Part shown: positions 1 to 12,506 of the stretch, piece by piece
Numbering within the stretch: position 1 is the first letter of the stretch
How the letters are laid out: the number at the start of each line of letters is the position of its first letter
Notes under the pieces: model-generated
What the model was told of the DNA's origin: nothing
Seen by the model: only the letters and a program-made list of their open reading frames with translations
Databases searched by the model: none
DNA from: Daphnia pulex
Lineage: Eukaryota; Arthropoda; Branchiopoda; Diplostraca; Daphniidae
DNA length: 64,000 nucleotides
Direction: 5' to 3'
Assembly (NCBI RefSeq): GCF_021134715.1
Contig: NC_060024.1
Span: 8,308,001 to 8,372,000, forward strand
Position numbers and translations under genes: made by a program

Positions 1-131
1 TAAGGCGAATCTAAAGAAATCAAATAATAAATAATTTAACTTAAATCTATTAACTAATCGAATTCCAATAAGAACACAACTTAACAAATTCATTACTCGT
101 CATCAGTTTTCCTCATTTTCTTCTGCCCCAA

Positions 132-1183
132 TTATTCGATGCTATGACGAATTTTCTTGAATAATTGGGATGCAAACTCAAGGATAAATTAACCTTAACA
201 TTCGAATTATTACCTCAATTAAGACGACCACATCGAGACCGTCCTCCACCCTTTGAATGTGAATTGTGTAAGGTACACACGATTCAAGGATGATGAGACT
301 ATGGCGAGTTGAAGATCTAGAATGGTCAAAGGCATTGGCAACAATAATCAGAAACAGAATCTCGTCAATCTTTAATTCTGATGTTCCCTTCCTGTAAATA
401 ATCAAATAAAGTTCATTCATTTTGTGTAAGTAAATAATCTGAAGAATTGAATGTGTTGAGATTATACCCAGAGTAAATGGCAACAATACTGGTTTCTTTT
501 ATGATGAGGATGTGAGCCCTGCTCTCTGGAATTCCTCCACGCATATTCAAATCTGAAACTGCGACTTGGAGGACTCTTAGAATGGAAGAATTTACAGCCT
601 CACTGATGGGTTCATAATGCAGTGATTCTGTAACAATGGGCTGACTAGATTGTCTCAATCTTAAAAATGTTTCAATCAGAAGAGTGGCAAGCTCTGAGTG
701 AGTATTCGAGTGTTTCAACCTGCACAGAAAAAAGAAACATTATTATCAACCACTCTTTTTTGTTGAATTTAATTGCCTGGCATACACTGATAATGAAGGA
801 CCGCAAACATGTTGCATGAGACTGAAGCTAACCCTAGCCAGGTGAACAGCATTTACAGATGACCTGGCTACTGTGATGAGCAGGAATCCCATTTGCTCAT
901 AAAAGGCCACGGTGGAACCGTCTTCACAGGCGATACAATCGTAAGAATTTTGAAACTCTTGATTCATGATTCTATGTGAAGTCAAGAGCGGAGAAAAGAT
1001 TTGCATGAGGATCATTGATTCGGCATCTCTTCTCGATCGAATGTCATCGTCCATTACTTCCTCTCCTGGCACGGCACACATGTCCAAGGTATCCGATACG
1101 CAATGAATTCTGTTTTTGAACTCGCGGTCACTATAAACATAGAGCAAATCATCGTGATTGTCAAATAAAACGACACCAATCAT
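132..1183 (-). CDS. HPS1: HPS1-like protein (BLOC-3 subunit), short form
   Basis: In the known family HPS1 pairs with HPS4 to form BLOC-3, the exchange factor for Rab32/Rab38 in lysosome-related organelle formation. Four exons fit the splice signals: 786-1183, 468-719, 214-391 and 132-176, giving about 290 residues. The N-terminus (MIGVVLFDNHDDLLYVYSD) and the stretch LLTSHRIMNQEFQNSYDCIA resemble the first longin-like domain of HPS1. HILIIKETSIVAIYSG and SCVPYTIHIQRVEDGLDVVV match later segments. Vertebrate HPS1 is about 700 residues. Here the linker between these segments is missing and the frame stops at 132-134, so the C-terminal half is absent, or lies in exons beyond the left edge that need a different splice. 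The start is the first ATG of exon 1. The alternative is another longin-type protein of the MON1/FUZ/HPS1 group. Confidence 0.6.
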
Positions 1184-2617
1184 TTGATAAACAAGTCAAC
1201 GAGGAAAAAAACGTAAACAAAATTTCTTGACAGTTGAAAAAGGATCGTCTGCTTGATAATCGATATCTCATTTCACCATCGATTTATAAAAGTAACCGAG
1301 TTGATTTATTATTCATTCAAAAATGCCAAAGTAGTTCATTCTTAACGCGTTGACAAGCTCATTTGTTGTCAACATTTTGACGTTGTCTCAGCAGTTGCGA
1401 AACTTGATAGATTGCGCTCTTATATAGTGTGCTGTCACGTGTCAGAAATCTGCTATTATTCCGTCCCATTTTGGAATGGAGTTTTACCGGTTTCAAACAG
1501 AAATTTATTCGCTTTGACAAAAACGGTAATAATGCGCAGTGACGTGAATTCCTTTTTCACCAATTGCCCAAATCACCGTCTTCCTTGTTTGCGCACATTT
1601 GAAGGGAAAAGGGACGTGAGCGAGGATCGCCGCCGATGGAAGGCGACAGGAATCCGCCCAGAAACTCTTCCAAGGACGACACACTGTCTTGAAATGGGCG
1701 ACTCCCAGTTGGAAAAGGCCTTTTTTTTTCTTCCTTTCCAAATCGAGTGTCTGTGTGAAATTCCCCAATTTTTACGATAGATAGTTTCACCCTGCGGGCC
1801 ATTCATGGCGATCGCTCTCGAGTGTAATATCCTGTTTTACGTCCATCTGTTCTCGTTTGTGTTGTCAAACACGGGCCGTATCTATTTTCATAACAGCACA
1901 TATATACCATAAGCCATTTGAAAGCCCATCCGAGTATATATACATATAGTGGTGTGCTCTACGTGCATCTGTTTTTTGTTTTCAATAAAAATCCAAAAGT
2001 CTTATGGCGGGATCTATCGGACTGTTGCGTGATGGAGCGGCTAAATCCCATCAGCGCGTCCATAAATCACCGATTCAAATTGCTGCTGCTGCTGCGGTCA
2101 AGGCGCTATATATATTATATCTTTTATTTCAGGAATAAAAAAAGAGAGGTAGCCCTGCGAATCAATCAATCGTCATATCCGTCCGACACATTGTTGTATA
2201 CATTCAATAATGCGTATTATATTCAGCATTTCCCGCCGCCGGGCTCTTGATAGTAGACATGTGTCACACCTGCGATTCATCTTCCCTATGTATCTATTTC
2301 CCTCTGTATGGCCGCCGTTATTTTCTTTTCATGATGAAATCCACAAATGAATTCGACGCAGTCGTCCAGGAAAACTGTTGGAAACAAAAAATATAATTCG
2401 ACAAAAAAACAACTCGCCGCTGCTGTGTTGACGTCACGAACCAGGATGTATAAGTTGCCGCTGCGCTGCCACTGGATTGGTGATCCACGGCCAGAATGGG
2501 CGGTTCCATATATACCCTGGTCTCTTTTTTATTTTATTTTTTCCTCGGAGAAGAAAAAAAAAAAGTTCCGATATAGCTGCTATATGCGTGTATGTGTGTG
2601 TGCGTGCGTGCTGTGGG

Positions 2618-2660
2618 TATATACAAAACGCGCAACTGATGGTCTCGGCTTGTTCAGTTC
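2618..2660 (+). promoter_or_regulatory. Candidate TATA and initiator pair
   Basis: A TATATA stretch at 2618-2623 is followed by an arthropod-type initiator TCAGT (A at 2656). The spacing of about 36-38 bases is longer than the usual 30. The pair lies about 165 bases upstream of a strong splice donor at 2821, so it could drive a transcript whose first exon is the non-coding leader of the HOPX-like gene. This rests on motif position alone. Confidence 0.25.
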
Positions 2661-3070
2661 TCTTCCAACAGCACCACGGGAGTCGACAGTGCTTTTTAAC
2701 CGGCCCCCGACGACGACTATTTTCTTCTTTCCTTTAAGGAAACTGATTTTCAACAGACAATAATCGTCTTTTCTTTTTCGGGGGGGATTCCAGCAGACGG
2801 AAAAGGTGAAAACTCAGCAGGTAAGATATGGCCAAACTATACACAACTACCTATACTGTTAGCTATTTGATAACCACCACTCTATTGGGTTCGTTTGACG
2901 GCGTGATTTTCGAATTTTTTATTTCATTTCCTCAAAAGACGACGGGGTGTGTGTGTGCTTGTGTGTGCTTATGTGTGTGTGTAGCGAAGCGGGAATTTGA
3001 AAAAAGAAAGAAAACCACACGAGTTCCAGCGCCCCACTGACCGCTGATGGGCTTATTTCTTTTCCGTTTC

Positions 3071-3100
3071 ATTTTTGTGGAGTAAAAACTCCACAAAAAT
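3071..3100. repeat. Perfect 13-bp hairpin with AAAA loop
   Basis: The arms ATTTTTGTGGAGT and ACTCCACAAAAAT are exact complements separated by AAAA. One arm sequence (AAAAACTCCACAAAAA) recurs at about 4584-4599 inside the HOPX-like intron. It could be the end of a small inverted-repeat element or a structured RNA segment. Confidence 0.7.
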
Positions 3101-4341
3101 AAAGTCTATATCAGAAAAGAAAAGGAAATTGTGTTCTTCCTTATATTTTGGTGGGTGTTTCTCAAGCGTAACCTTATCTTTACGAAACAATGGCACATGG
3201 GAATCTTTAAGGAAGTAAAGATACATTCATTATTATACAAGATAAGCAAATACAAAACCAAGAAACCAGAACAGAGACTTATATTGGCCAGCAGTTCGGC
3301 CGTATGGGCCTGCCAGGTCGTCTTGTTTCTCGTTATGTAAATTTTTATGGGTGGAAAGAAAATAAGAAAACCTTCATATACGCCTATTTGTAAGTTTTGT
3401 CAAGGGGGACTCTTGTCTTATCTCCATTTCTTATTTTGTCAAAAAAATTGAAAGCCAAACAAATGAGAGACTGGGAGTGTAGAAGTCCTTGATGACCACC
3501 GAGGAAAAAGATACGACATGGCCACCTGTCATCATTTGGAAGTTGGACATGAATTTCAATGGCTGATCAATGGTCCATCGCTCACGTAACCAACGACTCC
3601 AAAAAAATGTTGAAAGACCAAAAATAAAGAAAACGAGTTTTCCTTTTACTAATCTTATCCACATGCTGCACGTCTGTATTCATTTGAATATCGCGCCCCG
3701 TATCAAAACAATGGCTCCACCTCTAAAGGTGTAGACAGTGTTTCGTTGTTTTATTAGTTTTTTGGCGATAGATTTTTTGGGGGAAAAATTGAACTCTCCT
3801 GATGGACGACGAGTCTATTTGGGCGTTACCGACCAAAAAGTTGCAAACTATATCTCACTCCCTTAAAAGGATCGAAATATCTCAAGATTGCAACAACTCT
3901 TTTTACGTCTTTTGATTTTCCCGCCCTTTAACGTTTTCCCTCGGAATTAAAAAAATCAAAGTTAATTTCAAATAGAACGTGGGGACCAACACAAACACCT
4001 GGCCTATTCGTTAGCGCATCCAGATGTTTTTTCTTTCTTCTTCGCTCCTTTCCAATCAAACAAATATTTTTAACAACGACACAAGTGGGCGAGAGAGCGG
4101 ATCGACAGTTAGACTGTCGGAAGAGCTAGAAATCCGTACCCCAAAACGATATCCCATCCGTTACATGATTCTATTACACACAAAAAGCGTATCGTTCGTT
4201 TATGTGTTTCACCGTTGACTGCTGATCCGTTTTCTTATATTTCTTGTGTGTGTGTTTTTACCAGATTTCTTCGTTCGAGCAATTAACTTTGACAAAACAA
4301 GTCGGCAGACGACGGAATTTTGTAATTTGGGAAGGCGAAGA

Positions 4342-6985
4342 ATGTCCAACAAGTACTTCCCCAGTTCGTCACCCGACGAAATGAACGAGAAGCCGAAAAT
4401 GTCGGCCGACCAGGAATCCGCCCTGGATATGCACTTCAACCGGAACAAGACGATGCACGCATCCGACGTGGCCATTCTCTCAGCCGAAACCGGATTGTCG
4501 GAAGAACAAGTGCAGGTATTTTTTTCCCTCGTGTATACTATAACTACCCGGCCATCTCATCTGTTCGCTTTTCCCAAATGACTAAAAACTCCACAAAAAC
4601 GAGCGTGTAAACAAAACAACATTCCGTTTGCGGGGGAATTGGGCACATTCCTCCAGTCCACCAGCAGCAGCTACGACTCAATAAACAAGTTTGGAATTTG
4701 TGTGCGCTGTTTTCCAAGTACGGCGCCTTTTTCCTGGGAGTCTAAAAACAATTGACAAGATAATAATACAGTTAAAATAAAAACGGGTCACACAATTCGG
4801 GTACAAAAGGAATTAATGCAAAAAGTTTAATTTCAAACCGGGTGAACTCGAATCAAATGACCCGCATTATTTTTTTTTTAAGTCAAATTCATAAAATGTC
4901 CTTTTTAATTATATGCATAATTAAAGGTGTTTTTGTTTTAAAAAATCCGGTTTCTTCTGAGAAACGAAAAACTAATTGAGCACTGATGTTAACCAATACT
5001 ATTAAATTCTGGGAGGTTTTAACCTTGTGATTACACTTTTCAAGGTGACCCATGATCGTCTAAATGCGATAAGAAATTTCGGTTGGATTTCTTGGTGTGG
5101 TCGCCCCGATCACGCTCTCCCATCATGCCCATCATCCTAAAAATATAATTACAAGAAAAAAAAAGCAAAACAAATCATGTATCATTTCGTCACGCGGCTT
5201 CTGTTCTTTCTCCGTGTTACGCCAAAAAGAAATTTCCCTCGAGGCTTTGACAAGAAAAAAAACGCCATCGTGATTATTATATTATCACGTCGTAATGCAA
5301 TGCGCGCCCTCCCAACACGATTGAGCGGAGAGGCTCGTCTGAGAGCATCTAGAAGCCGCTGGAAATAATCCTGGCTTGTGGCGTGCTATGCGGTAATAAT
5401 AGAGGTGGTGTGGGCAATATAATATCGTCCGCTTTCATCCTCGCACGTTACGTAAAATGGTGTACACGAGAGTTGTGTGTAGTATCGGTAAACATGTAGC
5501 AAAAACGAGCGAGGAAAAAAGCTGTCGTCTTTTTTTATTTTCTGTTATTGTTGTCCTTGGCTGCGGCCAAGGTGCTGGCACACAGTCCGGATACTTTCCA
5601 ATGTTTCTTTGCTTTTTCCGTTTTTAACTTGGTGGGGGTTATACTGATTTTTCTTTTTGGGAAGGAAGATAGAGAAAAAAAAGGGGCTGTGAAGTTGTGT
5701 GTGACTGGGCATTGATGATGATCCGTGAGTCTGCAATCAAGCGTCGTTTAAAAAGCTCGTCAGCTGGGCCGTCTGTTGCCCCCTGCCTGCCAAAAGGCAT
5801 CAATGTCCAGCTGCATGGACGACTGTCTATACGACCCCGACGTCACGTATAATGCCAAGACATTGATGGTTGTGTTTCTCTCTTGTTAAAGGGTCATCAT
5901 CTCCAAGGAGAAAATTTAAGAAATACAAAACAAAAAAAGCAAAAAGAATTGAGAAAAGACACAAAAACGGTTCAGAATGTTAATTTTGGAATGAATCCCG
6001 TTGGCTGTATTAGATAGACCCCGCCCTTGACGATATAAAAACTTGAAATTTGGATCATTTGATTCACCGTTGCCAGGAGAAGAAGAAGAAGGGTAATTTC
6101 CTTTTCCTAATGGTAATTGCTCTAAACTGGAGCTGGAACAGAATTCCAGAGCTCGGGCTTTTGTTTCTCTTTTGTATAGAAAAATATAGTAGCCTAAATC
6201 TGGGTCCCCCCCTCCTTTAACAACAACCACATTTCCTGAACGCTAGCAGCTGTGTATAATATAAGTCTGGAATTGCGCACTTATATTCAGGACGGGGGCG
6301 ACTGACCGAACGACCGGCGACTTTACTGTAGTACCGAAAAAATAAATAAAAAGAAGAGAAAAGTTTCCTTCTCTTTCTTAATGTATAATGACGCAATAGC
6401 AGAGTTGAGTATAAATATCTTCCTTTTTTTATGTGTGCGGAATAGGAATGCCGAAAAATAATAAAAGTTGAGCAAAATGTTTTTTGGGTCCGCTCTTTAT
6501 GAATTGCTTGGAATGAGAAAGAAAGAAAGAAAGAAAAGAACATAATATCCATTCGAGATTGAACGACTCCCTCCAGCGAATTTTGTTAATAAGAGATGCT
6601 AGCTGCTTTCCTTTTTCTTTTCCTCACTAAAACCATCAACGACGATATGTGGCTTTTTTTTCTGTACACTAGTATATTATGTAGGTATATAAACGTAGTA
6701 TACTGTGTGTGCAACATCATCTATTCAAAGCCAAAAGGGGTGGGAAGAGGATACCCGAAAAACACTTGGCAAAGTGGTTGAAGAGCTATTTTCAATCTTT
6801 CAGACTTTTTCTTTTTCAGCTCTTTTGTGTGTTACTTATATACCGCATCTTTTTTAAGATTTTTTTTCTTTTTAAATTTGGTTTTGTTTGTTTTATTTTT
6901 TCGACAGCAATGGTTCCTGTTCAGATTGGCGTCGTGGCGCAAGGAGCAGGGACTGGGACCTTTGGTCGGACGTTTATACGAATAA
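4342..6985 (+). CDS. HOPX: HOPX-like homeodomain-only protein
   Basis: In vertebrates HOPX is a very small homeodomain protein that does not bind DNA and acts through partner factors such as SRF and histone deacetylase complexes. Two exons, 4342-4515 and 6908-6985, join in phase 0 across a 2,392-nt GT-AG intron. They encode 83 residues; human HOPX has 73. Helices 1-2 are read as DMHFNRNKTMHASDVAI and ETGLSEEQVQ. Exon 2 supplies the third helix, QWFLFRLASWRKEQGL, which aligns with the HOPX pattern WF-x-x-RL-x-x-WR. The homeodomain asparagine that contacts DNA (the N of WFxNRR) is replaced by F, so loss of sequence-specific DNA binding is expected. The start is the first ATG of the open frame. 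A short leader exon may end at 2820. The alternative is a divergent PRD-class homeodomain fragment, but the size and the shared WFxxRLxxWR ending favour HOPX. Confidence 0.75.
4516..6907 (+). other. Long intron of the HOPX-like gene
   Basis: This 2.4-kb stretch is spliced out between the two HOPX-like exons (donor GTATTT, acceptor TTTTTTCGACAG). It is AT-rich and has no exon I can support. Frames such as 5916-6230 and 6217-6552 on the minus strand lack family features. Other introns in the window are mostly under 200 nt, so an intron of this length may hold regulatory sequence. Confidence 0.6.
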
Positions 6986-9200
6986 ATGGAGGCAATTAAT
7001 TTTTGGACGACGCCACTAATCAAATATGACCATCATACGCATCGCGCAAACAAAAGTCAACCGAGAGCAGAAATAATACTACAACAACCCTCGGTTACCC
7101 AACACACACACACAGCAGTGACCTCTATATATATGCACATACATATAACATCAACTCCAAAGTCTATATAAACCCAAATGAAAATTCAATTATATTACGA
7201 CACCCGGAAAATCCGGATCGAAACTTCTTCATCAGCTCCTTTTTTTAAAATTCCGAAACCTCAAACGAACACGTCCGCTGTGTGGGTGTTATTGAAATTT
7301 AACCAAAGAGACTGTCCCACACACAATTATATACGAGATCCCCCCTCACCTTACCAAACACGAAAAAACAAAAACTATTCGCACAATTTTATTCGTTTGA
7401 AAACAAACAAAAACAAATACACGGTTTCCAAAATGGTGAACATTTTTTCTGAATGAGATTTCGTCATTGATTCATCCACGTTGGAGTGTCTAAAGACGTT
7501 TTTGCTGAACGAATATTTAGACCCTTTTATTTTTGTTTCGTGCTCGTTTCTAAACTTTTGCAATCTATAAATAGGTCGGTGAGAAAAGTGAGTTTTGAAA
7601 AACTCTGGCGTTGGCGCCATTATTCATCTTGTGTGTGTTTTTGCAAGCCGAGATTTTGACTTGGCTTTCATCCCGCGACATCCGTCACAATCCCCCGCGC
7701 TAACTCATCTGGTGTAGTGTCTACTACTCCGCTACTACTACTCCACTACTCACCTAGGATGTGTGTATAAATACTATAACTGCAGACGAAATAAACCTAC
7801 GAGACAAATGGCTGTAGGAGATAAGAAATAAAAGACAGTCTGAGATGTGGCCCAGGATGGTGGGAGGAAATGACGGGCCGGAAAACGAGTCAAACTGTGT
7901 TTTCCGGTATAAAAAGGGAAAAAGAGAAATGCTGAGAGAGTGTGTGACTCTTTTCCTCTCTCTACCTTATTGGTGAGTCCACCCCCTTTGGCCCGTTTCC
8001 TCCAGGCGTGACGTCGACTGCTGGCGGGCAATCGAGCGTGTGTACGTGGTATATATCTTGGTGAAAACACCACCAAGAGTCGCATCGTCCTATACACGAT
8101 CCACGTATAGGATGAAAGTTTAAATATAGCCCTGGCGATTGCACACGATTTCCTGTTGGCAGGAAGAAGAAGAAGAAGACGGACAGAATAAAATAAATTT
8201 CCAAAACAAAACAAAAAGGGGGGGGGGGGACTGATTTCCCGCCGACGAGTGAAGAGAGAGAGAGTGGCTCATCATGCAGCACGTCGGATCGCGTTGTAAA
8301 TCAACGGAGCGACTTCTTTCCACGACTGACGTAAGGTTACGGCGGCCCATTCGTCAATCCGGCCATAGAGCCGGTCTCGAGTCGTTAAAGCACACCAACT
8401 CTGTCTCTCTCTAGAGCTCTTAGACTCAGGTAGTAGGCTGGTATAGTATATAAACTTGGATGAAGTGTGGTCAAAGAGCTTCTTCTTCTTCCCCTATGGC
8501 TCTTGAAACGCGCGCATCAGCGCAGATTGGAAAAAAACTTTTGCGCTGGGCTCCGTTTGATTTACGACGTCAGAGTCTACTCACGTCATCTTTTTTTAGA
8601 CTCGCGTCTGATAGGAGAGAGGCTCTCGTCAGCCTCTCGTGACCTTGTCGAATCGTCGCTGTCTACAGTATATGATTATGATTTGTCGATTCGTCTTTCT
8701 TTCGCCCGCGACGGCCATTTTCTTCCCAAGTTAAATCAGCAAGCGACTCTTTTTCTATTTTGGATGACCGCTGATGGCCTGACCGACGGACCGAACGGCA
8801 AACTTCCAGATAGCCAATTTTCATTGACCATCAAATGGTAAACAATAGACTCACCGAAAATAGACAGACAGTCGGCTTGTTTATCTGCAGATAAATGTTA
8901 TTCTTTTTTTCTTTCTTTCTTTCAAAGAAGAGCGCACATTAAAAAGTAAAATTTTGAAATGCATCAATTCACGAGCACCACCAAGCGGATGTTTCAACAA
9001 CTTTGTGTTGCTCTCGAACAAAACAAACAAAAAGCAAGGTTTTTAAACTGTGACATAAGCTGTTATCTTTTCTGCTCGAAAGTTTTGACATTCTGGTGAG
9101 GTTTTATTCGTTCGCAAGAGCTCTGGGTGAAAAAGGTAGTATAATACGTTTTATAAATGACAATTATCATTTTTCTGATGTTTCTAACTTGGCGAGGAAG
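6986..9200. other. Intergenic region, HOPX-like to fucosidase
   Basis: No coding exon is supported. The region holds a short CA-rich run (about 7105-7115), an uninterrupted G run (about 8219-8229) and GAGA runs near 8255. A TATATAAA box at 8447-8454 could belong to an unrecognised transcript or to a distant fucosidase leader exon. Minus-strand frames at 7774-8350 overlap one another and look compositional. Confidence 0.5.
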
Positions 9201-11312
9201 ATGTGGTGCTTAGAATACTGTTTTCTGGCTGCTTTATGCATCATTGCATCTATTCAACATGGAAGTTCTCAGCAGAAAATTTACCATGAAGATTTGATCG
9301 AGAAAAGTCCATATGCAACAGTCAAGTCTCCTACCATGAGCCCAAAGAATAAACCACTTGTGGCGATTCAGGATCAAGAAAATCGCTACACACCAGACTG
9401 GGATAGCCTTGATTCAAGGCCTCTCCCTTCTTGGTATGATGATGCAAAATTTGGAATTTTCATTCATTGGGGTGTTTTTTCGGTTCCATCATTTGGAAGT
9501 GAATGGTTCTGGATTAATTGGAAAGGTATACCATAATTATCACTCCTGAATAAATTTTGTCCTAGTTATTAAATATTCCTCTTCACTTATTGACATCATT
9601 TTATTTAGGTTCTAAAAATCCAAAGTATGTTGATTTCATGAAAAGGAACTACCCTCCAGGGTTTACTTATCCAGATTTTGGCCCAATGTTCACCGCCGAA
9701 TTTTTTGAGCCACAGCAATGGGCTGAGATTCTTAAGAGCTCTGGTGCAAAGTATACTCAATATTTTTTACTAGTTTTTATTGTAAAGTTTAATAATTATC
9801 TTTCAATGTCAATGTATTAATGTTGAAATTCAGATATGTAGTGCTAACAAGCAAGCACCATGAAGGGTATACACTTTGGCCTTCAAAATATTCATTTAAT
9901 TGGAACGCAATGGATGTGGGACCAAAACGAGATTTAGTTGGTGAGTTGACAAACGTGTTGATTTCGTGAATTTGTTTGCAATATTATTCGACATATTATT
10001 CTTGTCTTACAGGTGATTTGGCGAATGCGATCCGAAAGCACACCGACCTCAAGTTTGGTCTTTATCACAGTCTCTACGAGTGGTTCCACCCGCTTTACTT
10101 ACAAGACAAAGAAAATGATTGGGGAACACAAGATTTTGTTAAATCAAAAACAATGCCGGAGCTTTATGAAATCGTAAATATTTCCCTCGAGAACGTTGCC
10201 GGTTGCAGTCAGTTTATAAATAAGTTTTTTAGGTCAACAAATATAAACCCAGCGTCATCTGGTCCGACGGGGATTGGGAAACGAATGATAAATACTGGAA
10301 TTCAACTGATTTCATTGCTTGGTTGTACAACGATAGTCCAGTGAAACAGGAAATTGTGGTAAATGATCGATGGGGTAGGGGTGCGACTTGCAAACACGGA
10401 GACTTTTACACTTGCACCGACCATTTTAATCCAGGTATTGGTATTTCTCTTTTACGCTTCCGCATTTTTACCGTTTGGCCTTAATGTTGTTTTAAAAAAA
10501 AAAATTAAAGGTACTCTTCAACTACACAAGTGGGAAAATTGTTTGACTATCGATCGACAGTCTTGGGGCTTCCGACGTAATGCTGTGCTATCAGACTATA
10601 ATTCGACACCCGATTTATTGAAAGAAATGGCGACGACAGTAAGTTGCGGGGGTAATATGCTCCTCAATGTAGGTAATGAAATCGTATTTGGTCTAAGTTT
10701 TTTTTTACGCTAAATCGTAAAAGGCGATACAGGCTCAAATACATTGATTTACTATCTCCAGGCCCTACACATTATGGACAAATTCCTCCCATTTACGAGG
10801 AGAGACTTCGTCAAATAGGGCAATGGCTCCATATTAATGGCGAAGCAATCTACGGCTCTCGACCCTGGATTTATCAGAACGACACCTGTACTCCAGACAT
10901 TTGGTAAAACATTCCGTATGAGCATGTATTGGACATTTGAATCTGACACCCAAAGCTGTGTTCAAAATTTCAAATAGGTACACAAAAGGAAAAGGATCTA
11001 AAGAGCTGCTGCTTTCAGATCCCGTATACGCAATAGTCCTTCAATGGCCTGAAACTGGCGTAATTGAATTGACGGTTCCAACTGCCTCTGCTTCAACCCA
11101 AGTCAGTTTTCTTGGCTATCCCGGTGAAATCAAGGTAATAATTTGTTCTCTGTTGCTCAACCCTTAATAGGGTGACGTTAATTGGGTTGATTATTTATTT
11201 TATATTCCAGTGGGGGGTTACTTCTCCTGGAATACAAGTGAGATTTCCATCCAAATCAAAAGTATCCAATGATTGGGCATGGGTCCTTCGGCTGGACAAT
11301 TTAGTCTATTGA
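9201..11312 (+). CDS. FUCA1: Alpha-L-fucosidase (GH29), lysosomal or secreted
   Basis: This enzyme removes alpha-linked L-fucose from glycoproteins and glycolipids. Nine exons are phase-consistent: 9201-9525, 9609-9750, 9834-9940, 10013-10173, 10233-10434, 10511-10672, 10762-10903, 10978-11134 and 11211-11312. They give 499 residues, close to the usual 460-480. The first in-frame ATG begins a signal peptide ([18 protein letters not shown]). The GH29 core follows with [38 protein letters not shown] and the nucleophile motif IWSDGDWE read across exon 5. The tail contains [20 protein letters not shown] and a C-terminal beta-sandwich ending DNLVY. An AATAAA signal overlaps the end at 11313-11318. 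All introns are GT-AG and most are under 110 nt. Family assignment is firm; lysosomal versus secreted location is inferred. Confidence 0.95.
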
Positions 11313-12506
11313 AATAAAAATTTGCCTGATGTACTTTTTGTTATCAACAACAACAACAAAATCTAATATGCCCATTATACAATGTTTTCAAAAGCTTAAT
11401 TATAAAGTGATAATGAACACCAAGGACCAAGTAAATATTTCATCTCATTTAATCTTGAAGGATCATATAACATAATTATCCGAAATATCGCGTTTTCTAA
11501 TCTCGGGTCAAGTCCGGTCAACGCCCGAGACTATTTTCTTGCTAATTGAGTTATCAGTTCTATAACGCGGAAATTGATTAGTATTTGTTTATCGCTCTAT
11601 AGGCCTATAACTGCCCCTTTCCTATGCAATTAAGCGAGAAACCCGTATTGGTTTAACCATGGGTATGGAAAGATTTTCTCTCCATATGGAGAGGGTATGG
11701 GTATATATACCCATGCCCGTTTGAGTTTCTAGAATGTGTTCCAACATAATTGAAAGAAGCTTAGCTTCTAATTAGTGACGTTCAGCTGCTATGGAATATT
11801 CTCTCTTCTTCTCAGCGAACACGGGAAATATTCAAAAATCGCATTGAAAATGCAAGAAAATTTGGACAGTTATCACACGTTAGACGTTACAACTTACAAT
11901 TAAATACGGAGTACAATTCTTTATGTTTCTATAGTCTAGAGCTTTATATAATAAAACTGCTGCTAAAAATTTGAAACAGTAAACAGAGAAATGCAGAAAG
12001 AGCAGGAAAGAGAAATGTGAAAGAAATATTGACAAGTATCATGCAACGCTGTCCAGAATACAGAGACCGCCCACTTTTCACAGACAGCCGATGAGCCGAA
12101 AGCAAATCTTGACAACGTATACAAAAGTCTCATAATGGTAAAGTACCACTCGGTGTATCTCTGTTCTCCTTCTTAATATTAGATAAAAAGTTCAAGCTAT
12201 CTTTCATCGATCGTTAATTGATAAAGCTGTTTTTGTTTTCGTAAATTAGGTTAGCTGGATCAAGACACTTCTCCTATTCCTTTATTGAAAGGAGAATCTC
12301 GAAGAGTCTTAAACACATTGCCGGGACGTAGGAATTTTCCCCCCTACGCTCTTTAAAATAAAGTGACAGTTCTTTTTCAAGTGTGATAGAAACTGTGTTA
12401 GCATTAACTGTCACAATTTAATTGGTAAGAACCTGACATCATTCAAATGAGATTTCAGTCAGACAAATGACATGAATTTTGCCCTTTTTTCCTAACCAGG
12501 ATCAGA
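11313..12506. other. Intergenic region, fucosidase to TMEM165
   Basis: The fucosidase polyadenylation signal AATAAA is at 11313-11318. Beyond it I see no gene. Small palindromes lie at about 11513-11540 (CTCGGG...CCCGAG) and 11640-11715 (including TGGGTATATATACCCA). A splice acceptor ending CTAACCAG at 12499 suggests that TMEM165 has a non-coding leader exon upstream in this stretch. Confidence 0.5.

Larger units (their letters stand above)
1184..4264. other. Gene-free region upstream of the HOPX-like gene
   Basis: I see no convincing coding exon here. The longer open frames (for example 1412-1780 and 2347-2763) are low complexity and unlike any family I know. The stretch holds TG-rich microsatellites (about 2585-2610 and 2946-2985), homopurine runs and a perfect hairpin at 3071-3100. 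A strong splice donor (CAG followed by GTAAGA) at 2820/2821 could end a 5' UTR exon that joins the acceptor at 4262-4264 just before the HOPX-like start codon. That junction is inferred only. Confidence 0.5.

Noticed and set aside
1412-1780. 122-codon plus-strand frame, with overlapping minus frames
   Set aside because: Three frames of similar length overlap on both strands, composition is ordinary, and no family or splice signals fit. It is likely chance in non-coding DNA.
8447-8841. TATA box followed by a 124-codon frame as a new gene
   Set aside because: The frame at 8467 begins at a non-ATG codon, its composition is unlike neighbouring genes, and no homologue or exon structure is apparent.
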